Shown here: piece after piece, positions 63,211 through 64,000 of the stretch
Position numbering within the stretch: the first letter of the stretch is position 1
Layout of the letters: each line of letters opens with the position of its first letter
Assembly (NCBI RefSeq): GCF_018866325.1
Contig: NZ_CP076457.1
Span: forward strand, 7,537,001 to 7,601,000
Length of the DNA: 64,000 bases
Direction: 5' to 3'
Source: Streptomyces sp. YPW6
GTDB lineage: Bacteria; Actinomycetota; Actinomycetes; Streptomycetales; Streptomycetaceae
Notes under the pieces: generated by a model
Seen by the model: only the letters and a program-made list of their open reading frames with translations
What the model was told of the DNA's origin: nothing
Database searches by the model: none
Program-made: the position numbers and the translations under genes

Positions 63211-64000
63211 ATGCCGCAGCCCACCCCCCTGCCCACGCCGTCCGGGGACCGTGTCACCCGCCCCAGCGCCGTGCTTCCCGGCGCGACACACCGGACCGTC
63301 GATGTCCCCGGCGGCCGCATCCACTGCGTCGAACAGGGCACGGGGCCCCTCGTACTGCTCGTCCACGGTTTCCCCGAGTCCTGGTACTCCTGGCGTCACC
63401 AGATCCCCGCGCTGGCCGCCGCCGGATACCGGGCGGTCGCCATCGACGTACGGGGCTACGGCCGCTCCTTCGCCCCCGCCGCCACCGACGCCTACCGCAT
63501 GCTCGCCCACGTCGCCGACAACGTCGGCGTCGTCCACGCACTCGGCGAGGAGACCGCGGCCGTCGTCGGACACGACTGGGGTTCCCCCATCGCCGCGAAC
63601 AGCGCACTGCTGAGGCCGGACGTCTTCACCGCCGTCGGCCTCCTGAGCGTCCCCTACGCGCCTCGTGGAGGCCCCCGCCCCACCGACGGCTTTGCGTCCA
63701 TCGGCGGAGAGGAGGAGTTCTACGTCAGCTACTTCCAGACGCCCGGCCGCGCCGAGGCGGAGATCGAACCGGACGTACGCGGCTGGCTCGCCGGTTTCTA
63801 CGCGGGCCTGACCGGCGGCATCCTCACCCCCGCCGATCACGGCGCCCTCTTCTTCGTACCGCCGGGTGCGCGCATGGCCGACCGGTTCCCCACCGGACGG
63901 CTTCCCGGCTGGCTCGGCGAGCGCGACCTCGATGTCTACACCGAGGAGTTCGAGCGGACCGGCCTGACCGGCGCGCTCAACCGCTACCGCAACGTCGACC
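63211..64000 (+). CDS. epoxide-hydrolase-like alpha/beta hydrolase (partial)
   Basis: First 263 residues of a gene cut by the right edge. Oxyanion motif LLVHGFPESWYSWRHQIP, nucleophile elbow VVGHDWGSPIAANS (Asp nucleophile, so epoxide hydrolase or haloalkane-dehalogenase type), IDVRGYGRSFAP, and a cap with FYVSYFQTPG, whose Tyr fits an epoxide hydrolase. AGAGGAGC precedes the ATG. The catalytic His would lie beyond the window. Confidence 0.87.
   Translation, partial: MPQPTPLPTPSGDRVTRPSAVLPGATHRTVDVPGGRIHCVEQGTGPLVLLVHGFPESWYSWRHQIPALAAAGYRAVAIDVRGYGRSFAPAATDAYRMLAHVADNVGVVHALGEETAAVVGHDWGSPIAANSALLRPDVFTAVGLLSVPYAPRGGPRPTDGFASIGGEEEFYVSYFQTPGRAEAEIEPDVRGWLAGFYAGLTGGILTPADHGALFFVPPGARMADRFPTGRLPGWLGERDLDVYTEEFERTGLTGALNRYRNVD

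Overview
This 64 kb window is from a high-GC actinomycete, almost certainly Streptomyces. Codons are strongly G/C-ending, GTG starts are frequent, the only in-frame TTA leucine codon I noticed is in one gene, and typical streptomycete genes are present: geosmin synthase, an NsdA-family regulator, an AA10 chitin/cellulose oxygenase, SpoIIE-type phosphatase, WYL and TetR regulators. I saw no tRNA, rRNA, insertion sequence, prophage or CRISPR array. Composition looks even throughout, so there is no clear horizontal island.

Layout. 0-9.4 kb: housekeeping and stress genes (partial baeRF protein, DUF1269 protein, FxLYD-like lipoprotein, glutaminase-STAS fusion, secreted endonuclease I, GH25 lysozyme, RlmG-type methyltransferase, acyl-CoA dehydrogenase, XRE-PNPOx fusion, universal stress protein). 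9.9-17.3 kb: a Ser/Thr kinase with eight 42-residue TPR-like repeats, a PYROXD2-type flavoprotein, an SGNH hydrolase behind a 16-codon leader ORF, and a secreted beta-lactamase-fold hydrolase. 17.5-20.2 kb: nitronate monooxygenase and acyl-CoA synthetase, translationally coupled.

21.2-33.4 kb is the most unusual block: a compact operon-like run divergent from a TetR gene. It encodes a cellulose-synthase-like membrane glycosyltransferase, the nucleotide-sugar enzymes GalE, UDP-glucose dehydrogenase and UDP-glucuronate decarboxylase, a beta-helix lipoprotein, and a 1488-codon frame joining a membrane GGDEF-EAL protein to an 8-amino-7-oxononanoate-synthase-like PLP enzyme, followed by an NNMT-like methyltransferase. 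It reads as a surface-polysaccharide locus with a built-in c-di-GMP enzyme and a possible small-molecule branch.

33.5-44.2 kb is a CoA-dependent catabolic region: AMP-dependent ligase, phenylacetate-CoA ligase, a tandem alpha/beta hydrolase, and a FadD19-like ligase divergent from crotonase, DUF35, thiolase and thiolase genes, like the mycobacterial fadD19/echA19/Rv3521/ltp4/ltp3 region for sterol side-chain breakdown. Two KstR-type boxes and a 22-bp operator shared with the 17.5 kb operon suggest these scattered genes are co-regulated.

44.2-64 kb: conserved hypothetical protein, geosmin synthase, SLT-domain protein, TTA-containing phosphotransferase divergent from an NsdA-like regulator, SpoIIE phosphatase, zinc-free ribosomal proteins L33 and L31, DUF1275/TPR pair, VanZ and DUF4389 membrane proteins, a WYL regulator divergent from a DinB-like gene, AlkZ-like protein, DUF4230 protein, AA10 LPMO with a candidate DasR site, a secreted TNT-type NAD hydrolase followed by a small possible immunity gene, and an epoxide hydrolase cut by the right edge.
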